DNA from: Lentimicrobium sp.
GTDB lineage: Bacteria; Bacteroidota; Bacteroidia; Bacteroidales; Lentimicrobiaceae
Reading direction: 5' to 3'
Length of the DNA stretch: 64,000 nucleotides
Assembly: GCA_019429275.1 (NCBI GenBank)
Contig: JAHYJC010000026.1
Coordinates: 1-64,000 of the forward strand
Below are positions 28,214-38,141 of the stretch, one piece after another. The number at the start of each line of letters is the position of its first letter. Positions within the stretch are counted from its first letter, which is position 1. The notes beneath the pieces were generated by a model that was not told the origin of the DNA, did not search any database, and saw only the letters and a list, made by a program, of their open reading frames with translations. Position numbers and translations under genes: made by a program.

Positions 28214-31111
28214 ATGCAGATTGTCAGAATTTTCATCACAGCTCTGCTCACCCTCGTTTTCAATCTTTTGCTCATTGCGCAGAATGGATTTATCAGAGGT
28301 TCGGTTTTTGACAACAAAACTGGCGAATCTCTTCCCGGTGTTACCATTTTTGTGATGGGAACCACTTCAGGAACCCTTACTGATTTTGATGGTAAATTCA
28401 ATTTATCAATCGCTGCAGGCACTTACAACCTCAGAATCTCATACATCTCTTATGAAACTGTAATTGTTGAAAAACTGGTTGTGAAATCAGGTTCAGTCAT
28501 GCTTCTCGACAATCTGAAGATGAAAGAAGCTCAGGTTGAGCTTTCGGAAGTAACCATTTCTGCAGAAGCAGTGCGCAATTCAGAAATTGCTATGCTCACC
28601 ATGAAGCAAAAATCGGCTAACCTGATTGATGGGATTTCGGCAGTTAACTTCCGGAAAACCGGCGACTCCGATGCAGCTTCATCCCTGAAAAGGGTGCCCG
28701 GCATTTCGGTGGAAGGTGGAAAATATGTTTTTGTTCGCGGCTTGGGCGACCGGTACACCAAAACCATTCTGAACAGCGTTGATATTCCAGGGCTGGATCC
28801 CGACAGGAATACTTTGCAAATGGATATTTTTCCTACCAATGTGATCGACAATATCATAGTTCATAAATCATTCAGCCCTGAGTTGCCCGCTGACTTTACC
28901 GGAGGAGTAATAGATATAACAACCAAAGACTTTCCGGAAATTAAAACAGGAAACATTTCGATTAGTCTGGGCTATAACCCGGACATGCACTTCAATTCAG
29001 ATTTTCTTTCCTATGAAGGCGGAAAAACAGATTTTCTCGGATACGATGATGGTACACGTGCCATTCCTGCAACGGAGAATATTCCCTTTTTCTCCGATGT
29101 GGTTACAAAGCCGGATAGTCCTGAAGGACAGCGCTTCCGCGAAATTATGAGCAAATTTAATCCTCACCTTGCTGCAATCAGAGACAACAGCCTAATGGAT
29201 TATTCTGTTGGTGTTGCGCTTGGGAATCAGTTCCCCATGAAAAAAGTCACGCTTGGTTATAACTTCTCCCTGACATACAAAGTAAATCAGGAATATTACA
29301 AAGATGCCGAATATGGAAATTACGGAATGCAGGCAAACCCTGAAGTTTATGAGCTGGAAAGAAGAGAATATACCAATGGTGAATTTGGTTCTACCAATGT
29401 TTTGCTGGGCGGACTTGCTGGTTTTGCGGTAAAAACAAACCGGTCAAAATATATTCTGAATCTTTTACATCTTCAGAACGGAGAATCCAAAGCGGGGATA
29501 TTTGACTATAACGGTTCAGATCAGGGCTCTAACTTCAATGCCATTCAGCATAACCTTGAGTACAGTCAACGGGCTTTGACCAATATTTTGCTTAGTGGAA
29601 AGCATTTTTTTTCGGACAACAAATGGGCTGTAGAATGGAAACTTTCGCCTACCCGATCCGAAATCAAGGATCCCGATATTCGTTTTACCCGTTATGAAAC
29701 CCGGGGTGAGTCATTTTCAATTAGTACCGAAGTTGGTTTTCCCGAAAGGATATGGCGCGAACTGACTGAAATAAATATAGTAGGCCAGCTGAACGTAAAC
29801 CGCGATTACAAATTATTTGGTAATGATGCCAAAGTGAAATTCGGTGGCGCTTACACGCACAAAGAACGTGATTACAACATCAGAAGTTTTGCCATAAACG
29901 TAAGAGGAGTTCCACTCACAGGAAATCCTGATGAGTTGTTTTTCCCTGAAAACATATGGCCGCTCGATGGCAGCCTCAGCCGTGGAACGACCTATGAATC
30001 AAGGTTTATTCCAAATAATTACAATCAGTTCAGGTCTGACAACCAAAACACTGCTTTTTATGTTTTAACGGAAATCAGTCCTTTTATAAAGCTGAAAGCC
30101 ATTGTGGGCGTGAGGGCTGAGAATTTTGTACAGCATTATACCGGACAAAATCAAACAACCAATAGCAATTTCAACAATGAAGAGGTGATCAGTGATCTCG
30201 ACATTTCCCCTTCGGCCAATATCATTTATAATCTTTCAGAAAAACAAAATATAAGGGCATCCTACTCACAAACCATCGCCCGTCCATCTTTCAAGGAAAT
30301 GTCGTTTGCCGAAATTTTTGACCCCATAACAGGAAGGGTTTTTGTTGGTGGACTTTTCAGGGATGCCGATGATGTTGCAGGCATAGAATACTGGAATGGC
30401 AAATTGCGGGTGACAAAAATTCAGAATGCCGATATCCGTTGGGAAATGTTCCACGGAAAAGGGCAAACAGTTTCGCTGAGTGCTTTTTATAAAGTTTTTG
30501 ATAGCCCGATAGAACTGGTTCAGTATGTTTCGCAGAAAGGTGCATTCCAGCCCCGCAATGTGGGCGATGGCAAGGTGAGCGGACTTGAGCTGGAGCTTAG
30601 GCAGAACCTCTTCTTTTTAGGTAAGTCCATGGAGAGTTTCGTGTTTACTTCAAACCTAACCATAGCAAAGTCCCGCATTAAACTCAGCACAACAGAGTAC
30701 CTGTCGCGTATTGATAATGCCCGCGCCGGAGAAAGTGTTTCGGAATACAGGGATATGGCAGGTCAGGCACCCTATATTGTAAATGCCGGATTTTCATACA
30801 ATGGAAGCGAAAAAGGCTTTTTGAAAGGATTTGAGGCTGGAGTATATTACAATGTTCAGGGTCCGACACTCGAAGTGGTAGGTATTGCCGACAGACCCGA
30901 TGTTTATTCACTTTCATTCAACAGCTTGAACATTAATGTAAATAAAAGGTTTGGCCAAACAAATAAACTTCAGGTGGGGGTTAAAATCGATAATCTGCTG
31001 GGCGATACCAAAGAGTCCGTTTTTCAGTCTTTCAAAGCTGATGACCAGTACTTCACTTTTCTTGATCCCGGAAGATCTATACAAATCAGGCTTGGCTACA
31101 GGGTTTTCTAA
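28214..31111 (+). CDS. TonB-dependent outer-membrane receptor with carboxypeptidase-like regulatory domain
   Basis: This 965-residue protein has a signal peptide (1-22). A carboxypeptidase-D regulatory-like domain (about 26-110; GSVFDNKTGESLPGVTIF) is followed by a plug domain with the conserved VRGLGDRYTKTILN and ADFTGGVIDI segments. A long beta-barrel follows and ends in an aromatic final strand (IQIRLGYRVF). It imports an unknown ligand across the outer membrane using TonB energy. No SusD-like gene is present; its partner is the upstream beta-helix lipoprotein. A short hairpin separates the two genes. Confidence 0.9.
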   Translation: MQIVRIFITALLTLVFNLLLIAQNGFIRGSVFDNKTGESLPGVTIFVMGTTSGTLTDFDGKFNLSIAAGTYNLRISYISYETVIVEKLVVKSGSVMLLDNLKMKEAQVELSEVTISAEAVRNSEIAMLTMKQKSANLIDGISAVNFRKTGDSDAASSLKRVPGISVEGGKYVFVRGLGDRYTKTILNSVDIPGLDPDRNTLQMDIFPTNVIDNIIVHKSFSPELPADFTGGVIDITTKDFPEIKTGNISISLGYNPDMHFNSDFLSYEGGKTDFLGYDDGTRAIPATENIPFFSDVVTKPDSPEGQRFREIMSKFNPHLAAIRDNSLMDYSVGVALGNQFPMKKVTLGYNFSLTYKVNQEYYKDAEYGNYGMQANPEVYELERREYTNGEFGSTNVLLGGLAGFAVKTNRSKYILNLLHLQNGESKAGIFDYNGSDQGSNFNAIQHNLEYSQRALTNILLSGKHFFSDNKWAVEWKLSPTRSEIKDPDIRFTRYETRGESFSISTEVGFPERIWRELTEINIVGQLNVNRDYKLFGNDAKVKFGGAYTHKERDYNIRSFAINVRGVPLTGNPDELFFPENIWPLDGSLSRGTTYESRFIPNNYNQFRSDNQNTAFYVLTEISPFIKLKAIVGVRAENFVQHYTGQNQTTNSNFNNEEVISDLDISPSANIIYNLSEKQNIRASYSQTIARPSFKEMSFAEIFDPITGRVFVGGLFRDADDVAGIEYWNGKLRVTKIQNADIRWEMFHGKGQTVSLSAFYKVFDSPIELVQYVSQKGAFQPRNVGDGKVSGLELELRQNLFFLGKSMESFVFTSNLTIAKSRIKLSTTEYLSRIDNARAGESVSEYRDMAGQAPYIVNAGFSYNGSEKGFLKGFEAGVYYNVQGPTLEVVGIADRPDVYSLSFNSLNINVNKRFGQTNKLQVGVKIDNLLGDTKESVFQSFKADDQYFTFLDPGRSIQIRLGYRVF

Positions 31112-31191
31112 TGCTCAAAAAAGAGGTCTGACCCATTGAACTAAAAACTTCGTAATTTTACCAAAACCATTTTGATTTATCATCTTAGTTT

Positions 31192-31647
31192 ATGAAAAAA
31201 ACCATTTTAATTCCAATATTGCTTTTGCTGGTTTCCTTTGCCTTTTCTCAGGGGCTTGAATATAAAGACGGGCTTTATTTCAAGAAGGGGATGCTTTACA
31301 CCGGAAACCATATTGAATATCACAAAAACGGCCAGAAATCCCTTGAACTTAATATTCTCAACGGACGTGAACATGGCATGCTTGAATATTATTTTACTTC
31401 GGGGCAGTTAAAGGAACATCGCGATTACAAAGAAGGAATGAAAGATGGAATATGGACAACATGGAACGAGGATGGAATAAAGGTTGCTGAAGCATCGTAC
31501 AAGTCCGATATTAAAGATGGGGATTGGTTTGTCTGGAACAACCTTGGCAAATTACTTTACGAAATGCACTACACCGAAGGGGCGAAAGCCGGAATCTGGA
31601 AACAATGGAATGACGATGGCGAACTGATTATGGAACGTGAGTTCTGA
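31192..31647 (+). CDS. MORN-repeat / YwqK-like secreted protein
   Basis: A 151-residue protein has a signal peptide (1-19, ends FAFSQG) and four to five MORN-variant repeats, seen as the recurring pattern YHKNGQ, YFTSGQ, WNEDGI, WNNLGK and WNDDGE, each followed by a KDG or KAG turn. Database names call such proteins YwqK-family antitoxins, but no toxin gene is adjacent and it is exported. A structural or binding role in the periplasm is more likely. Confidence 0.8.
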   Translation: MKKTILIPILLLLVSFAFSQGLEYKDGLYFKKGMLYTGNHIEYHKNGQKSLELNILNGREHGMLEYYFTSGQLKEHRDYKEGMKDGIWTTWNEDGIKVAEASYKSDIKDGDWFVWNNLGKLLYEMHYTEGAKAGIWKQWNDDGELIMEREF

Positions 31648-31834
31648 AGATAAATCATAAGTTCAAATATCTTACATCGGCATGCTTTCGAGCAGGCTTT
31701 TTATTTTGTAATTGTCGCTACTTTTCCGAAAAGGTTAAGAGTAGAAAATTTTTCGGTGGTGTATTTACTTCACGAGCGTCGTTAAAAAATAAAATTAAGG
31801 TAACCTCAATGACATTGCTCCAGCCTTAAGATAA

Positions 31835-31863
31835 CAAAAACGCCCAGCGAAATTTGCCAGGCG
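31835..31863 (-). terminator. intrinsic terminator of the regulatory-domain gene
   Basis: On the minus strand CGCCTGGC (31863-31856) and GCTGGGCG (31848-31841) form an 8-bp stem with two G-T pairs and a 7-nt loop, followed by five T residues. It lies about 25 bp after the stop codon of the gene ending at 31888. Confidence 0.75.
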
Positions 31864-31887
31864 CCTTTAACACATTAGGAGAAAAAA

Positions 31888-32241
31888 TTAACGAATGTTA
31901 TCTAATTTAATACTTATTTCTTCATTTTCGTTTGCCAGCAGTTTAAGGTTTTCGACCAGGCTGCTGTTGTATGAGATCATTGACAATACAAGGTTGTATG
32001 TGCCGGGTTCCAGCCCTTCGATGCTGAAATTTCCATCGAGATCTGTATAAACCTTTGTGTCGGTTCCTTCAACTGTAATGGCTACCCCTGCAAGCGTTTC
32101 TCCCGACTGAAAATCAAGTACCTTGCCATTTACTGAGGCTTTAGCAGAAGGAACTTTAGTAGGATTAAATCCGGCAAATGCTGATCCGGAGATAAGGATG
32201 AGCGCAGTTAATCCTAAAAATATATTGATTGACTTTTTCAT
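31888..32241 (-). CDS. secreted carboxypeptidase-like regulatory domain protein
   Basis: The protein has 117 residues from the ATG at 32241; ten further codons upstream would run into the promoter element. A signal peptide (about 1-24, ISGSAFA) is followed by a single carboxypeptidase-regulatory-like Ig fold with SVNGKVLDFQSGETLAGVAI and DLDGNFSIEGLEPGTYNL. This domain usually sits at the N-terminus of TonB-dependent receptors or transducers; here it stands alone. It may be a free-standing interaction module or a leftover of a larger gene. Confidence 0.8.
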   Translation of the reverse strand: MKKSINIFLGLTALILISGSAFAGFNPTKVPSAKASVNGKVLDFQSGETLAGVAITVEGTDTKVYTDLDGNFSIEGLEPGTYNLVLSMISYNSSLVENLKLLANENEEISIKLDNIR

Positions 32242-32268
32242 GTTTATGGTTTGGTGTTTTGATTGATG

Positions 32269-32276
32269 CAAAAGTA
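32269..32276 (-). promoter_or_regulatory. -7 element of the regulatory-domain gene
   Basis: TACTTTTG on the minus strand fits TAnnTTTG and lies 27 bp upstream of the ATG at 32241. Confidence 0.55.
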
Positions 32277-32551
32277 AATTGTCCCCGTTAAGCCAGTATT
32301 AAGTCAATATTAAATGAATGTTAAGTTTTCATAACTTGGCTTATTTAGACTTTACCCTTATCGAAAATACACTTCTTCTCGGGTAATTCTTTGTTTGATG
32401 TGCTGGAATTTCTTAGTTTTTAAAAAAAAGGATGCCACTACCCGCCTCAGTTGGGTTGTGGAAAAAAAACCAGCACATCTTTTAATGAACAACCCTTCTT
32501 CCCCTAACTCAAAATAAATCAGCACATAGTCAATAATTCAGGGAATTTGTA

Positions 32552-32559
32552 TAATTTTG
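32552..32559 (+). promoter_or_regulatory. -7 element upstream of ileS
   Basis: TAATTTTG fits TAnnTTTG and is followed by GCACC. It lies 39 bp before the ileS ATG. No good -33 TTTG was seen at the usual spacing. Confidence 0.55.
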
Positions 32560-32598
32560 CACCTCTTTTACAAATAGCCTAAACCCACAGGAGCATTA

Positions 32599-35500
32599 AT
32601 GAAAAAATATCCTGAATATAAGCAACTTAACCTTACAGTTATCGGCAAAGATGTGCTGAAAACCTGGGAAGAAGAAAACGTTTTTCAGAAGAGTCTCGAT
32701 ATAAGGCGCGACAGCATGCCCTATATTTTTTACGAGGGTCCACCATCGGCCAATGGTACGCCTGGCATTCACCATGTTATGGCACGGGCCATTAAAGATA
32801 TTTTCTGCCGCTACAAAACCATGAAAGGTTTTCTGGTTAACCGCAAGGCCGGCTGGGATACCCACGGACTTCCCATTGAAATTGCCGTTGAAAAAACCCT
32901 CGGAATTACCAAAGAAGACATAGGAAAAAAGTTTTCGGTTGATGACTACAACAAAGCCTGCCGCAAAGAGGTAATGAAGTACAAAGACCTGTGGGACGAT
33001 CTGACCCGGAAAATAGGCTATTGGGTTGATCTTGAGCATCCTTACATTACCTTCGACAATAAATACATGGAAACCCTTTGGTTTCTGCTTGCCAAACTTT
33101 ACAACAAAGGACTGCTTTACAAAGGATATACCATTCAGCCGTTTTCCCCGGCTGCCGGCACCGGCCTCAGCACACACGAACTCAACCAGCCCGGCTGCTA
33201 CCGCGATGTCAAAGACAATACCGTTGTGGCTCAGTTTAAGGTTATCCGTGATGCAAAATCCGAAAAACTCTTTGCTGATCTGCATGGCGATCTTTTCTTT
33301 CTGGCCTGGACTACAACTCCCTGGACACTGCCCAGCAATACCGCCCTTGCAGTCGGGCTGGGAATTGATTATGTGAAGGTTAAGACATTCAACCCTTATA
33401 CTCATGAGCCGATCACTGTAATTCTGGCCAAAGAGTTATGCAACAAATATTTTCCCGAAAAGAATGCCGAACTCGCGCTTTCGGATTACGAAGCCGGACA
33501 GAAAGACATTCCTTTTTTGCTAGAGGGCGCATACAAGGGCAAAGAACTGGAAGGCATCAGGTATGAGCAACTCCTGCCTTATGCACAGCCTGCCGAAGGA
33601 GATGCCTTTGTTGTGGTGACCGGAGATTTTGTGACAACCGAAGACGGCACCGGTATCGTGCACATTGCACCCAGTTTTGGTGCCGACGACTTCAGGATTG
33701 CAAAACAATATGGTTTGGGATCTTTGACTTTGGTTGATAGACAGGGTCGCTTTACCGAAGAGATGGGCGAATTTGCAGGGCGTTATGTAAAAGCCGAATA
33801 TGCTGCAGATTATGATCCCGCTAAGGAAGATAATGTTGACATTGACATTATCGTCAAGCTGAAAAAAGAAAACCGCGCCTTTAAAACCGAGAAATACGTG
33901 CACTCGTACCCGCATTGCTGGCGTACCGATAAACCCATTTTGTACTACCCGCTCGACAGTTGGTTTATCCGCACCACGGCTTACCGCGACCAGATGCTTG
34001 CCCTCAATAAAACCATAAACTGGAAGCCCGAATCCACCGGAACCGGTCGTTTCGGCAACTGGCTTGAAAATCTGGTTGACTGGAACCTGAGCCGTTCGCG
34101 CTATTGGGGAACGCCTTTGCCACTCTGGGTGAGCGAGGACAAAGAGGAAATTATCTGTATAAGTTCTGTAGCTCAGCTAAAAGAAGAAATTGAAGAGTCA
34201 GTGGCCGCAGGATTTATGGAAACAAATCCGCTGGCAGCATACAAACCCGGCGATAATTCTGACGAAAACTACAGCACCTTTGACCTTCACCGGCCTTATG
34301 TTGATGAAATTGTGCTGGTTTCGGCTTCAGGCAAAAAGATGCTTCGCGAAACCGACCTGATCGACGTTTGGTTCGATTCGGGTGCCATGCCTTTTGCCCA
34401 GTTCCATTATCCGTTTGAGAATAAGGAGACTCTTGATCAGTATTTTCCGGCCGATTTTATAGCCGAAGGTGTGGATCAGACCCGCGGCTGGTTCTTTACC
34501 CTGCACGCCATTGCAACCATGGCCTTTGATTCTGTTTCGTTTAAAACAGTGATATCCAATGGACTGGTGCTCGACAAGAGTGGAAATAAAATGTCGAAGC
34601 GACTTGGGAATGCCATTGATCCTTTCACCACCATCGAAAAATACGGTCCCGATGCTACCCGCTGGTACATGCTTACCAATGCCCAGCCCTGGGATAACCT
34701 GAAATTTGATCTTGAAGGAGTAGGGGAGGTGCAACGCAAGTTTTTCGGAACTCTATATAACACCTACAATTTTTTCGCGCTTTATGCGAACATCGATGCT
34801 TTTGATTTCAGCATGCCCGAAGTTGAGATGAACCTGCGCCCCGAAATTGACCGCTGGATACTTTCGGAGTTGAACAGCCTTGTGAAATCAGTTGACGGAT
34901 TCTATAATGACTATGAGCCTACCAAGGCCGGCCGGGCAATTTCTGAATTTGTGGATGCGCACCTCAGCAACTGGTATGTGCGTCTGTCGCGCAGGCGTTT
35001 CTGGAAAGGCGATTACACTCAGGACAAAATTTCTGCCTATCAGACTTTATACAACTGCCTTGAAACCATTGCCATTCTTTCGGCTCCCATCGCACCGTTT
35101 TTCAGCGACAGGTTGTTTATGGACCTGAACGGAATTACCGGAAGAAACAAAGCCACTTCGGTGCATCTGGCCGATTTTTCAGTGGCTGATGAATCGTTGA
35201 TTGACAAGCAGCTGGAAGAACGCATGCAGATGGCTCAGCAGATTTCATCCATGGTGCTGTCGCTCAGGAAACAACATCGCATCAGGGTAAGGCAACCCTT
35301 GAGCCGGATTATGATTCCGGTGAGCAATGGGGCTCAGAAAGAACAGATTGAAGCAGTCAGGCATCTGATACTTTCGGAAGTCAACATCAAGGGCATTGAA
35401 TACATCAGCGGACAAGGCGTGCTTGTGAAAAAGATAAAACCCAACTTCAAGGCACTTGGGCCCCGCTATGGAAAACTGATGAAACAGATTGCAGTTGTAC

Positions 35501-35958
35501 TTTCGGGAATCAGCCAGGAAGAAATCAATACCTTCGAAACCACCGGAAGTCTGAAACTTATGGTGGAAGGAGAAGAAGTGGAGATGATTGCCGGAGATGC
35601 TGAAGTTATTACCGAGGATATTCCTGGATGGGTAGTAGCCACCGACAACAACCTCACTGTTGCATTGGATGTTACCATTACCGGCCAACTCAGAGATGAA
35701 GGCATAGCCCGGGAACTGGTGAATCGCATCCAGAACATCAGGAAAGAAAAAGATTTTGAAGTAACAGATAAAATCAGGCTCGAAATTGAGAAAAACAATG
35801 GATTAAATGAAGCACTGATCAATAATAATTCTTATATTTGTTCAGAAACCCTTGCAGAAAAACTGGAACTGGTTGAAGTCATAGAGTCCGGCAACAGAAT
35901 AGTTGTTGAGCTTACCGATGAACTTCAGGCAGTTATCGGTGTTGAACGCATAAACTAA
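32599..35958 (+). CDS. ileS: isoleucyl-tRNA synthetase
   Basis: This 1119-residue class I synthetase has the HIGH-type signature PSANGTPGIHH (GIHH at 56-59), GWDTHGLPIE, an editing domain with the TTPWTLPSNTALAVG segment, and the KMSKR loop at 664-668. It is longer than the roughly 940-residue E. coli type and its signatures match the eukaryote-like type II IleRS group, several members of which resist mupirocin. It charges tRNA-Ile and edits Val-tRNA-Ile. The ATG at 32599 follows the CAGGAG at 32588-32593. It heads a plus-strand run with the DksA-like gene (about 55 bp later) and lspA. Confidence 0.96.
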   Translation: MKKYPEYKQLNLTVIGKDVLKTWEEENVFQKSLDIRRDSMPYIFYEGPPSANGTPGIHHVMARAIKDIFCRYKTMKGFLVNRKAGWDTHGLPIEIAVEKTLGITKEDIGKKFSVDDYNKACRKEVMKYKDLWDDLTRKIGYWVDLEHPYITFDNKYMETLWFLLAKLYNKGLLYKGYTIQPFSPAAGTGLSTHELNQPGCYRDVKDNTVVAQFKVIRDAKSEKLFADLHGDLFFLAWTTTPWTLPSNTALAVGLGIDYVKVKTFNPYTHEPITVILAKELCNKYFPEKNAELALSDYEAGQKDIPFLLEGAYKGKELEGIRYEQLLPYAQPAEGDAFVVVTGDFVTTEDGTGIVHIAPSFGADDFRIAKQYGLGSLTLVDRQGRFTEEMGEFAGRYVKAEYAADYDPAKEDNVDIDIIVKLKKENRAFKTEKYVHSYPHCWRTDKPILYYPLDSWFIRTTAYRDQMLALNKTINWKPESTGTGRFGNWLENLVDWNLSRSRYWGTPLPLWVSEDKEEIICISSVAQLKEEIEESVAAGFMETNPLAAYKPGDNSDENYSTFDLHRPYVDEIVLVSASGKKMLRETDLIDVWFDSGAMPFAQFHYPFENKETLDQYFPADFIAEGVDQTRGWFFTLHAIATMAFDSVSFKTVISNGLVLDKSGNKMSKRLGNAIDPFTTIEKYGPDATRWYMLTNAQPWDNLKFDLEGVGEVQRKFFGTLYNTYNFFALYANIDAFDFSMPEVEMNLRPEIDRWILSELNSLVKSVDGFYNDYEPTKAGRAISEFVDAHLSNWYVRLSRRRFWKGDYTQDKISAYQTLYNCLETIAILSAPIAPFFSDRLFMDLNGITGRNKATSVHLADFSVADESLIDKQLEERMQMAQQISSMVLSLRKQHRIRVRQPLSRIMIPVSNGAQKEQIEAVRHLILSEVNIKGIEYISGQGVLVKKIKPNFKALGPRYGKLMKQIAVVLSGISQEEINTFETTGSLKLMVEGEEVEMIAGDAEVITEDIPGWVVATDNNLTVALDVTITGQLRDEGIARELVNRIQNIRKEKDFEVTDKIRLEIEKNNGLNEALINNNSYICSETLAEKLELVEVIESGNRIVVELTDELQAVIGVERIN

Positions 35959-36013
35959 CAGACAGGCAAAGGGATTTTGAACCAAACACATGGTTAATAA
36001 AAAGGAGCAAACA

Positions 36014-36400
36014 ATGGAAGAGAACGTAAAAAACCGCTACTCAGATGAAGAACTTGAAGAATTCAGGGAAATCATTCTGAATAAACTGGATAAAGCCCGT
36101 AAAGATCTTAAGATGCTTACCGAAGCTTTTGCAAACAGCAACGAGCACGACATCAGTGACACATCGCCTACCTTTAAGGTGCTGGAAGAGGGCTATCAGG
36201 TAAACTCAAAAGAGGAAAACAGCAAACTGGCTGCGCGCCAGGATAAGTTTATCAAAGCCCTTGAAAATGCATTGATCCGTATCGAGAACAAAACCTATGG
36301 CATATGCAGGGTAACCGGAAAACTTATTTCGAAAGAGCGCCTCAGGATTGTTCCTCATGCCACACTAAGTATGGAAGCCAAGTTGAATCAACCCAGGTAA
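36014..36400 (+). CDS. TraR/DksA-family regulator without zinc cysteines
   Basis: The protein has 128 residues from the ATG at 36014. This start is preferred over an in-frame ATG at 35990 because AAGGAG at about 36001-36006 lies at proper spacing. It has an N-terminal coiled-coil part (about 1-85) and a C-terminal segment YGICRVTGKLISKERLRIVPHATLS. That segment aligns with the DksA zinc finger but keeps only the first cysteine. DksA-like proteins enter the RNA polymerase secondary channel. Whether this variant does so is unknown; the acidic coiled-coil tip would matter. It sits between ileS and lspA, a recurring arrangement in Bacteroidota. Confidence 0.85.
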   Translation: MEENVKNRYSDEELEEFREIILNKLDKARKDLKMLTEAFANSNEHDISDTSPTFKVLEEGYQVNSKEENSKLAARQDKFIKALENALIRIENKTYGICRVTGKLISKERLRIVPHATLSMEAKLNQPR

Positions 36401-36536
36401 AATCCGGAAGTTTGCTTCAGCCCTTATGAATAGCCAGACTCAGACCGGCATTGCAAAAAGCTCCCAACCCAGGAGAAGGCTCATTGTGCCTTTTCCTGAA
36501 ACCCTATTAACCCTTTGTCGGTAAATTTTACCTCCT

Positions 36537-37190
36537 TTGAAAAAATCACTGTTTATTGTTGGTATAATCCTGATGATTGACCAGGTTACCAAATTCTGGA
36601 TAAAAACTCATATGAGTCTTGGGCAGGAGTTTAAAGTTCTGGGCGACTGGTTTATCATTCATTTTACCGAAAACCCGGGCATGGCCTTCGGCCTGGAATT
36701 TGCCGGAGAATATGGCAAACTGGCTTTAAGCATTTTCCGCATCATTGCCATAACCGGAATCATTTATTACCTGTACATGATAACCCGGAAAAAAGTAAGT
36801 AACGGTTTACTGATCAGTCTTTCGCTGATTCTTGCTGGTGCCATGGGCAACCTGATTGACAGCGCTTTTTACGGGATGCTCTTCAGCAGCAGCAATTATT
36901 TTGAAGTAGCCCGATTTCTGCCTGCCGAAGGCGGTTATGCCACATTCCTTCACGGCAAGGTGGTTGATATGTTTTACTTTCCCATTATTCAGGGATACTA
37001 TCCATCGTGGATACCCTGGCTTGGCGGGGATGAATTTATTTTCTTCCGCCCGGTCTTTAACATTGCCGATGCCTCCATCACCACAGGCGTGTTGCTGATG
37101 ATTGTTTTCCAGAAGAAATTCTTGCATCCGGAAGAGAAAGCCGGAACGCCTGAAACCACAGAAAGTGTTGAAGTGGCTGAAGAGCAGTAG
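36537..37190 (+). CDS. lspA: lipoprotein signal peptidase (signal peptidase II)
   Basis: A 217-residue inner-membrane aspartic protease has four hydrophobic helices. The catalytic-site motifs are GAMGNLIDSAFYG (first Asp) and FNIADAS (second Asp), with the upstream FTENPGMAFG loop. It removes signal peptides from prolipoproteins after lipidation. The start is TTG at 36537; the next ATG (36572) would remove most of the first helix. An insertion between the two aspartates makes it longer than the roughly 165-residue E. coli enzyme, and the C-terminal tail is acidic. The last 145 bp recur 6.1 kb downstream as a degraded copy. Confidence 0.94.
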   Translation: MKKSLFIVGIILMIDQVTKFWIKTHMSLGQEFKVLGDWFIIHFTENPGMAFGLEFAGEYGKLALSIFRIIAITGIIYYLYMITRKKVSNGLLISLSLILAGAMGNLIDSAFYGMLFSSSNYFEVARFLPAEGGYATFLHGKVVDMFYFPIIQGYYPSWIPWLGGDEFIFFRPVFNIADASITTGVLLMIVFQKKFLHPEEKAGTPETTESVEVAEEQ

Positions 37191-37241
37191 TGACTTTACC
37201 AGGCATCCAATTCATTTTTCTTGAAGGAAGACATTTTACTG
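37042..37241 (+). repeat. lspA 3'-end repeat, copy 1
   Basis: From TCTTCCG at 37042 to the end of lspA, and again from CCAATTC at 37207, this sequence closely matches 43151-43317 and 43516-43550. It is the left arm of a direct repeat that brackets about 6 kb of secreted-protein genes. Confidence 0.85.
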
Positions 37242-37334
37242 TTTTCCGGATATCATAGTTACACAGGATCATTCCCGCCCTGGTTTCAATGTGCTTTGAA
37301 CCGGATAAGAATTTGAAAAAATTAAATACTGACA

Positions 37335-38141
37335 CTATCTTGTAATTACCAGTGATTCTGTGGCAATGGTTTTTCCGCCTTTTGAAAGGCTTACGGCATA
37401 GTTTCCATTCACAAAAGCGGCAATATCAACTATGGCTTCATTGTGCTGACCTGTCAATTCACAGGTAAGCATCTGCCTGCCGGTTGCATCATGAATCAAA
37501 AGCATGTTGGTTTCTTGTATGGGAACATTCCATAAAACGGTTATAAAAGTATTGGCCGGGTTGGGATAAACCCTGAGTTTTTGCGACCGGGCAGTTTGAA
37601 CTCCGGGCTTGTAGACAGGCATAGTTTTTAAGCCGTCATCAAGTTTTACCGGCTCTTCATAATCTGTCAGGCCAGCTGAAAGCAGCAAGTTGCGCGACAA
37701 TGCAGCAGGCTTATCCTCTCCCGAGGTACTTAATTGCATCAAGACTTCGTAAATGGCCATACCAGGCTCAATTACTATTGCCGGGTTGTTTTCAAATGCT
37801 ATCAATTCATTCAATAGAGTAGAATACCGGGTATGAAGTGATTGTTCACTTGCATCAAGCGTGAATTCTGAAGGAATGTTGCTCATCACTTGCTGCGCCG
37901 TAGAAGGGTTGCCTTTAAACAACTGCCAGAATGCCAATTGGTAGCGTGTTCCCGGCGTATTTGCACCTGCCAGCAGTAAACCTATGGTATCTGATTGCCA
38001 GGTATAAAGTGAGTCATTGGCATACAGGTTGCACAAGGTCAAAAATTTTACCCAAACATCGTGCTTATAAGAAGAAAGGGTAGCTTCAAGGTTTTCCTTC
38101 GCACTTGTGATAACCTGCCCCGCGAGCACCTCGTTTTTCAT
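37335..38141 (-). pseudogene. C-terminal part of broken T9SS-exported protein (sorting domain)
   Basis: These 268 residues continue, in the same frame, the protein that starts at 41660; a TAA codon (38142-38144) separates them from the middle piece. The last 80 residues are a type A T9SS sorting domain (RVYPNPANTFITVLW, then DATGRQML and GNYAVSLSKGGK). The preceding part is alpha-helical. An ATG directly follows the stop codon, but the piece has no signal peptide, so on its own it could not be secreted. The expected residue at the stop is probably Tyr (PMTD-stop-MKNE). Confidence 0.75.

Larger units (their letters stand above)
32242..32598. other. 357-bp divergent intergenic region, promoters only
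   Basis: The gap between the divergent regulatory-domain gene and ileS contains the two TAnnTTTG promoter elements listed separately. I see no reading frame or RNA structure in the remainder. Confidence 0.5.
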
